A stretch of DNA of 34,848 nucleotides from Saprospiraceae bacterium (GTDB taxonomy: Bacteria; Bacteroidota; Bacteroidia; Chitinophagales; Saprospiraceae), in contig JALHQW010000047.1 in NCBI GenBank assembly GCA_022841745.1, positions 1 through 34,848 of the forward strand, given 5' to 3'. Shown piece by piece: positions 8,291 to 17,000 of the stretch. How positions within the stretch are numbered: position 1 is the first letter of the stretch; each line of letters opens with the position of its first letter. Position numbers and translations under genes: made by a program. The notes under the pieces were generated by a model. That model did no database searches. It was not told the DNA's origin and was given only the letters and a program-made list of their open reading frames with translations.

Positions 8291-10882
8291 ATGAGTCTTA
8301 AATATTTAAAGGTTTCCTTCGCAATTGGCTTCCTTTCGCTGCTCTTCATTGGTGGCGCTGGTGCCCAAAAAATCACCACCCTCAAGGGAAAAATCCTCGA
8401 TGCCGACACGAAGGAACCGATACCCTTTGTGAACATTGCCTTCAAGGGCACGAACATAGGTACCGACTCCGACTTCGACGGCCTATACTTTTTGGAATGG
8501 GGCTTTCCCACCACCGACAAGGTGGAGTTCTCCTGCGTGGGTTACGAGAGCCAGACGGTGACCGTCGTCGTGGGTGAACGCAAGTCTATGGATGTTTTCC
8601 TGAAATCCACTTCATTTACCCTAAAAACAGCAGAGATTGTAGGGAAGAAGGGCCGCTACAAGCGCAAGGACAACCCCGCCGTGGAGCTAATGCAGAAGGT
8701 CATCGCCCGCAGGGACGAAAACCGCGTCGAGGCTTCCGACTACTACGAGGTGGACCGCTACGAGAAAATCCAATTCGACCTCAACAACTTCGACCCTGAT
8801 GCACTGCGCAAGCGCAAGTATTTCAAGGACTTCCAGTTCATCCTCGACCAAGTGGATACCTCTGCTGTGAATGGAAAACCCTTCCTCCCCATTTTTATCC
8901 AAGAAGCCTCCGCAAAACTGTACTACCGCCGCGAGCCCAATGCCTATAAGGTAAACCGCCAAGGCATGAAGGTAACCGGCATGAAGGAGTACGTGGACGA
9001 CAAGGACCTCAACGACATGCTCCAGGTCATGTACCAGAGCGTGAACATTTATCAAAACGACATCCGGCTGCTCGACCTTTCCTTCATGAGCCCGCTTAGT
9101 ACTTCGGCTATCAGCTACTATCAATTTTATATCACGGACAGCACAGCAGTGCTGAACGGCATACCAGTCACGAAGGTCTCCTTTTGGCCTGCCAATAAGC
9201 AGAACATTGCCTTCAAGGGCGACCTTTTCATCACCCGAGGTGATTCTTCCTATGCCGTTGTGAAGGCAGATTTCGGCATTACGCACCAAATCAACGTCAA
9301 CTTCGTACAGGACATGCGGCTACAGCAGGAGTTTGCAAAGCAGCCAAACGGCGTGTGGGCACGCACCAAGGACGTGGTCGTGATGGACTTCTCCGTGCTG
9401 AAACGGGGGACCGGCTTTTATGGCACTCGCACCACCAGCCACCGTGATTTTGTGTTCGGGCAACCTAAGCCCGAAGAATACTATTCAGGCACAGAGACCG
9501 CCGTGGAAGACCCCGCTCAATACAGCCGTGACGAGACTTTCTGGCAGGCGGCAAGGCACGAGCCATTGACCAAGAAGGAAGCAGGCGTCTATCAGATGAT
9601 TGACACCTTGCAAAAAGTGCCCAGCTTCCGACGCACCATGAAGGGCCTCGGCCTGCTCACCACGGGCTATATTGCCGTTGGGGCATTCGACGTGGGGCCG
9701 GCGGCCAATTTTTACAGCTTCAACCCCGTGGAGGGCGATCGCGTTAAGTTCGGCGGTGAAACGAATCTCAAGTTCAACAAGAAATTCTTCATCGGCGGCT
9801 ATGGCGCTTATGGTTTTAAGGACGAAGAGTTCAAGTATTTGGCCAACTTCCTTTATTCTTTTAAAGATGATTTCAAGCAGAACCCCCGGCACTACATCAG
9901 GGCGTTTTACCAGAAGGACGTGAACCTCGTCGGCCAAATACTGCAACTAAACAGCCCCGACAACTTCTTCCTCTCCTTCCAGCGAGGTACCCGTGACCGA
10001 ATGCTGATGAACAACAAGGCACAGCTTGAGTACTTCCTCGAAACACCGAGCCACTGGAGTTTCCATGCCACCTATACCAATAACAAGATAAGGCCGATAG
10101 GCTCTACCCTGCTGGCATACGAGGACGAAAAAACGGGCGAAACGGCCTATCTCGACGGCTATACCAACAGCGAGGCGGGGGTGATGGTGCGCTTTGCACC
10201 CAATGAACAGTTTATTCAAGGTCGTACCTACCGCTCCCAGCTATACAACAAGCATCCCATTTTCATCTTGCGCGCTAATATTGGGATGAAAGGAGTGCTC
10301 GGTGGCGACTACGCCTACCAGGGCGTTTCGTTCAACATCATCAAGCGGTTCTACATGTCGTTCTTCGGCACATCGAGGGTTGATTTCGAGGCGGGCAAAG
10401 TCTGGGGCAAGGGCGTCCCCTATTTTTCGCTCCACCTCCCACGGGCCAACCAGAGCTACTTGTTCCGCAGCTTCAACTTCAACATGATGAACTACCAGGA
10501 GTTCGTCAGCGACGAATACGTCCAGTTCATGTTGGAGCACAATTTCAACGGCTTCATTTTCAATAAAATACCCCTATTGCGTAGGCTAAAATGGCGGGAG
10601 GCGTTTTCGTTCAAGGCCATCTATGGCCGCCTCACAGACAACAACAACCCCGATGAGAATCCCAGCTTCATCCAGTTCCAAAATGACGAGGAAGGCCGCC
10701 GGGTGAACAATACTTTGGAGAGCAAACCTTATATTGAAACGGGCTTCGGCGTTGGAAATATCCTGAAAGTGCTCCGGGTAGATGCCGTTTGGCGCCTCAC
10801 CCACAGGGATAAACCTGAAATACCGACTATGTTCGGCATGAAGGGCTTCGGCATACGGTTCAAGTTCAAGGTGGAGTTTTAA
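8291..10882 (+). CDS. DUF5686 outer-membrane protein with CarboxypepD-reg-like domain
   Basis: An 863-residue outer-membrane beta-barrel protein common in Bacteroidota; its function is not established. ATG at 8291 is preferred over 8258 because it directly begins a signal peptide (MSLKYLKVSFAIGFLSLLFIGGAG, cut before Gln). Next is a carboxypeptidase-regulatory-like beta-sandwich at about 26-110 (LKGKILDADTKEPIPFVNIAF and GTDSDFDGLYFL), as in TonB-dependent receptors. The DUF5686 region follows, with alternating-residue strands and many aromatics in the second half, ending in KFKVEF, a terminal Phe typical of barrels. No plug domain or TonB box was seen. It appears to be a single-gene unit: the next gene starts 170 bases later with its own -7 element. 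Confidence 0.88.
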   Translation: MSLKYLKVSFAIGFLSLLFIGGAGAQKITTLKGKILDADTKEPIPFVNIAFKGTNIGTDSDFDGLYFLEWGFPTTDKVEFSCVGYESQTVTVVVGERKSMDVFLKSTSFTLKTAEIVGKKGRYKRKDNPAVELMQKVIARRDENRVEASDYYEVDRYEKIQFDLNNFDPDALRKRKYFKDFQFILDQVDTSAVNGKPFLPIFIQEASAKLYYRREPNAYKVNRQGMKVTGMKEYVDDKDLNDMLQVMYQSVNIYQNDIRLLDLSFMSPLSTSAISYYQFYITDSTAVLNGIPVTKVSFWPANKQNIAFKGDLFITRGDSSYAVVKADFGITHQINVNFVQDMRLQQEFAKQPNGVWARTKDVVVMDFSVLKRGTGFYGTRTTSHRDFVFGQPKPEEYYSGTETAVEDPAQYSRDETFWQAARHEPLTKKEAGVYQMIDTLQKVPSFRRTMKGLGLLTTGYIAVGAFDVGPAANFYSFNPVEGDRVKFGGETNLKFNKKFFIGGYGAYGFKDEEFKYLANFLYSFKDDFKQNPRHYIRAFYQKDVNLVGQILQLNSPDNFFLSFQRGTRDRMLMNNKAQLEYFLETPSHWSFHATYTNNKIRPIGSTLLAYEDEKTGETAYLDGYTNSEAGVMVRFAPNEQFIQGRTYRSQLYNKHPIFILRANIGMKGVLGGDYAYQGVSFNIIKRFYMSFFGTSRVDFEAGKVWGKGVPYFSLHLPRANQSYLFRSFNFNMMNYQEFVSDEYVQFMLEHNFNGFIFNKIPLLRRLKWREAFSFKAIYGRLTDNNNPDENPSFIQFQNDEEGRRVNNTLESKPYIETGFGVGNILKVLRVDAVWRLTHRDKPEIPTMFGMKGFGIRFKFKVEF

Positions 10883-10883
10883 C

Positions 10884-10914
10884 GGCATTTACGAAGTAAC
10901 TCAAATTTGCCTCC
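10884..10914. repeat. Diverged copy of dispersed palindromic repeat
   Basis: Directly after the DUF5686 stop codon. The part at about 10890-10917 matches the ccsBA palindrome at roughly 23 of 28 positions (compare gaagtaactcaaat with gaggtaactcaaag). Its first part, ggcatttacgaagtaactca, recurs at 28511-28532 with two differences over 22 bases. No function is known. Confidence 0.5.
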
Positions 10915-10986
10915 CAAATAAACCCAAGCAGCGTTTCAGCGAGAATTTACATTATGCTTTTCAAATTCCGAAGCCTTGAAACATTG

Positions 10987-10994
10987 TATTTTTG
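10987..10994 (+). promoter_or_regulatory. Possible -7 element for the CDP-alcohol phosphatidyltransferase gene
   Basis: TATTTTTG matches TAnnTTTG and lies about 62 bases before the ATG at 11056. A correctly spaced -33 TTG is not evident. It abuts the hairpin at 10991-11035. Confidence 0.35.
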
Positions 10995-11035
10995 CCTTCG
11001 AAAAAAAGCCTTGCGGCTATTTTGCCGAAGGCAAA
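10991..11035 (+). promoter_or_regulatory. Leader hairpin before the CDP-alcohol phosphatidyltransferase gene
   Basis: Perfect 10-base arms tttgccttcg (10991-11000) and cgaaggcaaa (11026-11035) enclose a smaller hairpin, agcc/ggct at 11007-11018. The structure covers the predicted transcript start and the leader, ending about 20 bases before the ATG. It could be a regulatory leader or a terminator of upstream readthrough. Confidence 0.45.
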
Positions 11036-11055
11036 CAAGCCCTAACAGCAATACT

Positions 11056-11760
11056 ATGAGTGCGAACATTCTGAAAAAATACGGCCAACCTCTCGTTTAC
11101 AAGGTCATCAACCCGCTCATCGAGCAACTGGTGCGGTGGAAAGTACACCCGAACACCATTACTACTATCGGGCTAGTCATCAATACTTTTGCCACCATCA
11201 TTTTCATCTATGGCGGCAAGTATGGTGAGCGCACCGACCACTCCTATATCGGTTGGGCTGGCGTGGTGATTCTCTTCGCTGGCCTGTTCGACATGATTGA
11301 CGGGCGGCTGGCGAGGGTTGGCAAGATGGACTCGACGTTTGGGGCGCTGTACGACTCGGTGCTCGACCGCTACAGTGAGATGATCATGTTCCTTGGCATC
11401 TGCTGGTACCTTGTGGCACAGAGCTATTTCCTTAGCTCACTCTTTGCCTTCATCGCCCTCATCGGTTCAGTAATGGTAAGCTACATCCGGGCAAGGGCTG
11501 AGGGCCTTGGTGCCAACCTCGCTGATGTGGGCATGATGCAGCGCCCAGAGCGCATCATCATCATCGGCGTATCGGCCATCGGCTGTGGTGTCTATTCGGC
11601 ACTCGGCGGCAGCGAGGTGAAAGTGGAAGTGGACTGGCTGCCCATCCCGCTATTCGAGACCATCACCATTTTCACGTTCCCTATCATGGTGCTGGCCGTG
11701 CTGACGAATATCACCGCAATCAACCGATTGTTGCACAGCAAAAAAGAACTGGAAAAATAA
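11056..11760 (+). CDS. CDP-alcohol phosphatidyltransferase family protein
   Basis: An integral membrane enzyme that displaces CMP from a CDP-alcohol to make a phospholipid or phospholipid precursor. The full family signature D-x2-D-G-x2-A-R-x8-G-x3-D-x3-D is present at about 79-104 (DMIDGRLAR, then GALYDSVLD), giving Asp79, Asp82, Asp100 and Asp104 for metal and catalysis. The 234 residues include hydrophobic segments near 38-52, 66-80, 108-135 and 205-225. ATG at 11056 is preferred because the preceding 34 codons contain the promoter-like element and hairpin. The acceptor (glycerol-phosphate, inositol-phosphate or other) cannot be decided from the sequence; inositol-phosphate synthases of Bacteroidota are a plausible comparison. 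It is followed by a repeat-rich 86-base gap and a DUF4833 gene. Confidence 0.92.
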   Translation: MSANILKKYGQPLVYKVINPLIEQLVRWKVHPNTITTIGLVINTFATIIFIYGGKYGERTDHSYIGWAGVVILFAGLFDMIDGRLARVGKMDSTFGALYDSVLDRYSEMIMFLGICWYLVAQSYFLSSLFAFIALIGSVMVSYIRARAEGLGANLADVGMMQRPERIIIIGVSAIGCGVYSALGGSEVKVEVDWLPIPLFETITIFTFPIMVLAVLTNITAINRLLHSKKELEK

Positions 11761-11762
11761 GG

Positions 11763-11838
11763 TGATTCGTGATTCGTAACTCGTGACTCGTAATTCGGTC
11801 GTGACATGGGAGCCGAATCACGAATCACGAATCACGAA
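11763..11838. repeat. Palindromic array of heptamers related to ATTCGTG
   Basis: Successive 7-bp units (attcgtg, attcgta, actcgtg, actcgta, attcgg) at 11763-11798 are followed by reverse-complement units (cacgaat) at 11813-11838. The two arrays can pair into one long imperfect hairpin. It fills the gap between the phosphatidyltransferase and DUF4833 genes and may act as a terminator. Confidence 0.7.
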
Positions 11839-11846
11839 AATCGTTA

Positions 11847-12422
11847 ATGCAAAAGCACTTTTTAGCCTTCCTTTTAGTCACGTTCGCAATGGTCTTGCCC
11901 GCTTTTTCACAAGGCACTGCGAAGACAGGCCCGATGTCATTGGCAAGCCGCCCCGCTGACTACCCAACTCCACCCAAATCTTCTTATAGCTTGTTTTTTA
12001 TCCAGCGGAACAAGAACAAGCATACCATCGTCTATGACGCTAAAATGAAGAACGGTCAATTGGATGCCACCAGCCCCATAGACAATTATTGGATGCGCTA
12101 TTACAGCACAGGTACGGTGCGCAAGGAATTAGGCTGGGCCGAAAAGAAATTCGCCTATGGCTACAACAGCAAGAAGGACGGAACTGGCAAGGGCTTCAAT
12201 ATAAACCTAACCGCCTACGATAAGCGTAAAATCAGCCTTAAGTTGGACGAAAAAGGCCAACCCATTGCTACCATGACCATTAATGGTAAAACCTGCCGGC
12301 TAAGCTATATTTGGGTATATGCCGATGATAGCGGTAGTTGGCCGAAGGTTTTCCATATTGACCTGCACGGCACCGAACTCACCACCGGCAAGAAACAAAC
12401 AGAGCGCATTAATAATAATTGA
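11847..12422 (+). CDS. DUF4833 domain-containing exported protein
   Basis: A 191-residue exported protein of unknown function. It begins with a signal peptide (MQKHFLAFLLVTFAMVLPAFS, likely cut before Gln). The mature part carries DUF4833 features: LFFIQRNKNKHTIVYDAKMKN, then PIDNYWMRY and LGWAEKKFAYGYN, ending in a beta-rich domain with the segment KVFHIDLHGTEL. Its position directly after the CDP-alcohol phosphatidyltransferase gene on the same strand suggests, but does not show, co-transcription and a lipid- or envelope-related role. The stop TGA at 12420-12422 is followed by a 141-base gap containing heptamer repeats. Confidence 0.85.
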   Translation: MQKHFLAFLLVTFAMVLPAFSQGTAKTGPMSLASRPADYPTPPKSSYSLFFIQRNKNKHTIVYDAKMKNGQLDATSPIDNYWMRYYSTGTVRKELGWAEKKFAYGYNSKKDGTGKGFNINLTAYDKRKISLKLDEKGQPIATMTINGKTCRLSYIWVYADDSGSWPKVFHIDLHGTELTTGKKQTERINNN

Positions 12423-12430
12423 AAACGATA

Positions 12431-12444
12431 GACGGTGGACGGTT
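12431..12444. repeat. Heptamer repeat (GACGGTG)(GACGGTT)
   Basis: Two adjacent 7-bp units just after the DUF4833 stop codon, the same family as the runs at 6633-6653 and 29081-29108. Confidence 0.5.
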
Positions 12445-12508
12445 CTCCTTGTATTATGATGCTTTGTTGCTACGCAATAATTTAAAAGGCCATTCTCAAA
12501 CTGCTTCC

Positions 12509-12557
12509 TACATTTGCCGCATCACGGCTTTTTTACTTTTTACTTTTTACTTTTTAC
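12509..12557 (+). promoter_or_regulatory. Possible -7 element and (TTTTTAC)4 leader repeat
   Basis: TACATTTG at 12509-12516 matches the Bacteroidota -7 consensus, though no correctly spaced TTG precedes it. Four exact copies of TTTTTAC follow at 12530-12557 and end 6 bases before the ATG at 12564. If the promoter is real, the repeat lies in the untranslated leader where a Bacteroidota ribosome would bind, so copy-number changes could alter translation. Confidence 0.4.
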
Positions 12558-12563
12558 CTGAAA

Positions 12564-13802
12564 ATGGCAATACCCTACGCCGATGTTTTGGCGCATACGG
12601 AGCAATACCTGACGGATTTTTTTCAGAAAAAAATCGGGGCTGAGTATGTCTTCCATGACTTCCAGCATACCAAGGGCGTACTGGAAGCCGTCACTGAAAT
12701 AGGGGTCGGGCACAACCTCGAAGAGCGGGAACTCAGCCTGCTTAAGTTGTCTGCTTGGTTTCACGACAGCGGCTACGACCAAGGCCCTGAAAGGCACGAG
12801 GAGCGCAGTTGCCGCTATGCCGTCAATTTCCTTTCCAGCTTCGACCTACCCGACCAAGACCTTGATGTGATTACCCGCTGCATCATGGCCACACAGCTGC
12901 CGAACAAACCCAAGGACCTGTTGGAGGAAATCATCTGCGACGCAGACCTGAGCCACCTCGGCAAGCAGACCTATTGGGACAGGACGGGTCGCCTACGGCA
13001 AGAAGTGCTGCTGACCCGTAGCAAGATGCCCACCGAACAAGAGTGGGTGCAGTTGGAAATAGAATTTTTAAGCAATCACCGCTATTTCACGACAGTGGCC
13101 GAGGAGCTTTATAATGGCCGCAAGCTCAAGCATATCAAGCAGTTGCGCAAGCAACAGCTCCGCCTCGATCCCGCTGGCGTGGCCTTTGTGGACGACCTCG
13201 CTCGCAAGGACAAAAAACAGAAAAAGGGCAAAGACTTGCTGGAAAATGGAGGCAAAATGAGCTCGCAGTTGACCTATGCGGAGATAGGGCGGGGCGTAGA
13301 GACAATGTACCGGGCCAGCTACCGCACACATATCAACCTAAGCGCCATGGCCGACAGCAAGGCGAACATCATGCTGAGCATCAACGCCATCGTGATTTCA
13401 GTTGCAGCTCCGCAATTATTTCCACGTTTTGAGCAATATCCTGAAATTATAGTGCCGAGCATGCTCATGCTCTTCGTATGCGTGGTAGCAATGGTGTTGG
13501 CCATCCTTAGCACCCGTCCAAAAATCACAGAAGGCAAATTCACAAGGGAAGACATCGAAAACCGCAAGGCCAACCTACTCTTCTTTGGCAATTACTACAA
13601 CATGCGGTTGGATGATTTCCATTGGGGCATGATGGAGATGATCAAGGACAGAGACTTCCTCTATACTTCCATGACGAAAGACCTCTATTTCCTTGGCGTC
13701 GTTTTGGCTAAGAAGTACAAGTACCTCCGCTATTGCTACACAGTTTTCATGTATGGGATTATTGGGGCTTTGGTAGCGTTTGCCGTGGCATTTTTGCTCT
13801 AA
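12564..13802 (+). CDS. HD-domain phosphohydrolase fused to a Pycsar-type transmembrane effector (PycTM)
   Basis: A 412-residue two-part protein. Residues about 8-135 form an HD domain: His31/His35 in FHDFQHT, the His67-Asp68 pair in WFHDSGYD, and Asp126/Asp128 in CDADLSHLG, so the metal-binding residues look intact. A charged linker with a KDKKQKKGK stretch follows at about 215. Residues about 240-412 match the PycTM family (YRASYRTHINLSAMADSKAN, then NYYNMRLDDFHWGMMEMIKD) with membrane helices near 272-287, 297-316 and 393-412. PycTM proteins are membrane-disrupting effectors of the cCMP/cUMP Pycsar anti-phage system, whereas HD domains hydrolyse phosphate esters, including nucleotides. No cyclase gene lies nearby. 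The role is uncertain: stand-alone defence effector, nucleotide-signalling enzyme, or housekeeping protein. Confidence 0.88.
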   Translation: MAIPYADVLAHTEQYLTDFFQKKIGAEYVFHDFQHTKGVLEAVTEIGVGHNLEERELSLLKLSAWFHDSGYDQGPERHEERSCRYAVNFLSSFDLPDQDLDVITRCIMATQLPNKPKDLLEEIICDADLSHLGKQTYWDRTGRLRQEVLLTRSKMPTEQEWVQLEIEFLSNHRYFTTVAEELYNGRKLKHIKQLRKQQLRLDPAGVAFVDDLARKDKKQKKGKDLLENGGKMSSQLTYAEIGRGVETMYRASYRTHINLSAMADSKANIMLSINAIVISVAAPQLFPRFEQYPEIIVPSMLMLFVCVVAMVLAILSTRPKITEGKFTREDIENRKANLLFFGNYYNMRLDDFHWGMMEMIKDRDFLYTSMTKDLYFLGVVLAKKYKYLRYCYTVFMYGIIGALVAFAVAFLL

Positions 13803-13829
13803 AAGCCTCCCAAAATTTGAGGCTACATC

Positions 13830-13966
13830 ATAAGTCAATTTTTCGCATTCTGCGAAAAATTTAATTTCAACGCAGAGACACAGAGGCGCAGAGTTTGAAA
13901 TAATCCTCTGCGCCTCTGTGTCTCTGCGTTCATTAATATGTTGGGCTTTCGGCCCAACTGACTTAT
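13830..13966. repeat. Composite block of nested inverted repeats between convergent genes
   Basis: An outer 8-base pair, ataagtca (13830-13837) and tgacttat (13959-13966), encloses three hairpins: atttttcgca/tgcgaaaaat (13838-13860), a perfect 25-base stem (13869-13893 with 13906-13930, built from cgcagag/cacagag-like units), and gttgggc/gcccaac (13940-13958). A further small hairpin agcctc/gaggct at 13804-13824 sits directly after the HD-PycTM stop. Units of the cgcagagacacagaggcgc type are familiar as dispersed intergenic repeats in many bacterial genomes. It probably also terminates transcription. Confidence 0.75.
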
Positions 13967-14003
13967 AATACAACCTCCTTCATCCTCCTATATAGTTACC
14001 GCT

Positions 14004-14041
14004 AAAAAAAGAGCCTCCGGGCGGAGGGCTGCCGGAGGCTC
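14004..14041 (-). terminator. Intrinsic terminator of the giant HYR gene
   Basis: Perfect 10-base stem gagcctccgg (14011-14020) with 14032-14041, GC-rich, followed on the minus strand by seven T (14010-14004). It starts about 30 bases after the giant gene's stop codon. Confidence 0.9.
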
Positions 14042-14071
14042 AGTGCTTGAAACCATCGTTTGGTTCCTATG

Positions 14072-17000
14072 TTAAGGCCTATCAGCCACAACAATTCGCT
14101 TTGAAATAGGCTGTTGGCCTTTCTCGGAAATCCATAGTAGATACTGGCCAGTAGCTAAGTTGTTGAGCTGTAGTTCAACAGGTTCGCCGCTGCCTTCCAC
14201 TTCCCAAGTCTGTACCGTCCTGCCGTTGATGTCGAACAGGCGGATGGTCGTTTCATCGTTGCCACCTGCACTGAACTCCAAGTATAGTTTGTCTGTGGCT
14301 GGGTTCGGGAACACCTGAACATCGAAAGCAGCTTTCACTTCCGTTTCTACTGATTCCATGTCGTTGTCATTCCGGTCAGAAACCGGGGTGTTGCCAGCCT
14401 CATTGTTCAGGTTGCAACCTATGGCCCATTCTATGGCTGCATCAAAAAGCTGCTTCCCTTTACCAGTCAGCAAGGTTGGCGTATCGTCGTTGAGGAAAAT
14501 GGACACCCTGCGTGCTGGCGCCATGAACCCACCCTGCATGGCTGTGTTTTTCTCGTAGCCAAAAACACCATTCCAAGCGGATTGCCCAGCTACAGAAGCA
14601 GCCTTGATGGCGGCTGCGTTGTTGGTAGCCCCCCAGCGAATCCATACGCCCGAAGTGAATACCTGAACCGTACCACTTAGGCCAGCCGACAATGGGTGGT
14701 TTGTGTTGTTGATGACCAAATTGCTGTAGGTATCGTTCTCTCCGTAATCCGTTTGCGCAGTGGTGCCTGTCATCTTCAAGTCATCCAGTATGTAGCTTTC
14801 CCAAGTTACGATAGGCACGGTCACATTCGTGAACTTGGTGTTCACATCTGTCGAGTTGACGGTGGTACTGATGACCACAAGGCCCTTGCCCGTGGCATCA
14901 GAAGCAGTAGCAGCCGTGGAGCTCTTGACCGTCACATTAAGGCCAAGCGATTCCAACCTGCTTTTCACCCAAGTGTCACCCGTGTTTAGGGTCGTATTGC
15001 CCACCACGAACACCACATCGGGGTCGCAGACGCTGCTGCCACCACCTGTTGCGGTAGCACAGAAATCGTCCACGTAGAGGCAGCCGCCAGCATCTTTCCA
15101 GAACGAGAAGCCAACATGGGCAGCATTGATGGGTGCTACTGCCTGAACCAAGTAGAGGCTCCAGCTTGTTGCAGTAATCCCCCTGCTGGCATCCTGCCCA
15201 ATCACGTTCCAGTTTGCATCGTAGAAAGTAATGCTGGCACCAGCCCAGCTGGGTGAGCCTGATATTTTGGCCCTCAGTTGTAGGCTATAGGTTGCACCAG
15301 GGATGGCCGTCGTCTGGTTGCCAGCACCGCCACCAACCGTCGAGGTACAAACTTGAGCAGCCCTCGTGCCAGCGAAGACCTCCGTGGTAGTGATGGTTGC
15401 TCCGTTCACCCAGTCCCAATTGGTGAAGCTGCTCTCGAAGCCCGGGTTCAAGCTGCCCAGGATATTATTCGAGCAAGTGGGGAACCCAACGGTGCTGGTG
15501 AGGCAGAACTCATCGGCGTAAAGGCAGCCGTTGGTGTTTTTGGAAACCCATACCTCCATATAAGCTGCCGCATAAGGTGCATTGGCAGTAACCGTGTACT
15601 GGGTATAGTTTGTGGCAGTAACCGCAGCAGATGGAACTGAAAGCTCCACCCAGTTTTTATCGTAGAAACGCATACCTACAGAAGCAGTGGCACTCGACAC
15701 CCTCGCATTTACCTTCATGGTATAGCTAACACCCGGCAAGGCTGGGAGATATTGCGAAATGCCACCAGCGGAGTTGCAGATTTGCAGCGACCTCGTTCCT
15801 GCATTGGGCGAGGAAGTGGTAGTGCTGGCGTTCTGCGACCACGTCCAGCCATCGGTGCCTCCGCTTTCAAAGCCGGGGTTCACGAGCATATTGCCTGTGC
15901 AGGTTGACGAAGGTGCGCACTCGTTGGCTGCTACGGTGATACAATTGCTTTCCCCATCCCAGTTGGTACAGCCAGCCCGGCGTGAGCAGCGGATATAGTA
16001 TCTCGTTGTGTTCGATGGCGCAACCGTCAGTGTAGGCGAATTTGAGTTCGCCACTTCGGTCATGTTGCTCGGATTGCAGTCCAGGGTACCAGAAATCCAG
16101 ACATACTCGATAGTGCCAGTGCCACCGGAAGGAAGGGTCACGTTGGAAAACGAAACCTGGCCGTTGGAGCAGGACTTGGCGATGGTGCCACCGTTGGTGA
16201 CATTGTTGCAGGTGGTGCAGGTGGTAACTGTTACGGCAATGGTCTTGGTGGCGGTGCAACCTGATGCGTCTGTCATTGTGACGGTATAGTTGCCGCCCTG
16301 TGCAGCGGTGATGCTGTTGGAAATCAATGCGTCACCACCTGTATTGCCCGTAGCAGTGAAGCCGTTCGGGCCGCTCCATTGATAGGTAGCTAGTCCGTTC
16401 GGGTTAACAGATAAAATCACCTTGTTGCCAACACAAACCGACACGCCGCAAGTGGTCAGGTTCTGCCATCCTGCATCATTCACATTTGCTTCGCAAACGG
16501 TGTTGCTGATGGTACAGGGTGCGCTTATGGTAAATGTGATAGTAGTTTGGCTGCAAAGGCTTCCTTGTGCATCATCCTGTGCGTACAGCTTCACATTGAG
16601 GCTGTAGCTGCCTGGTGTGAGGGAAATGGAACCACCCGTACCAGCGAGGTCGTATGGTATGGCATTTTCTGTCTTCGTACTGTTCACTGGCCCAGTAAGG
16701 GTGAACACTGCACTCTCAGAACTTCCGCTTACCGAGGCCTGTATATTGTAGGAAGCAGGCAAGGAGCTCACGCTATAGGTGCCGCCATTTTGCAAGGCAA
16801 AAAGCGAGGTGCCATCCACCTTGACAAAAGAAAAGCCCGTCACTGCTCCGTTGCAAGCTGGTGCCAAAACAGTAACGGTGGAAGTACAAGTAGAACTAAG
16901 TCCAAGCGAGTTCGTAACCGTCAGGGTCACGGTGTAAGTACCCGGCTGGCTAAAGCTGGTTGGTGAAACATTATAGCTCGTAATAGTGCCCGTGCAGCCC

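Noticed and set aside
12419-12643. 74-codon frame between the DUF4833 and HD-PycTM genes
   Set aside because: Translation of repeat DNA; overlaps the start of the well-supported HD-PycTM gene.
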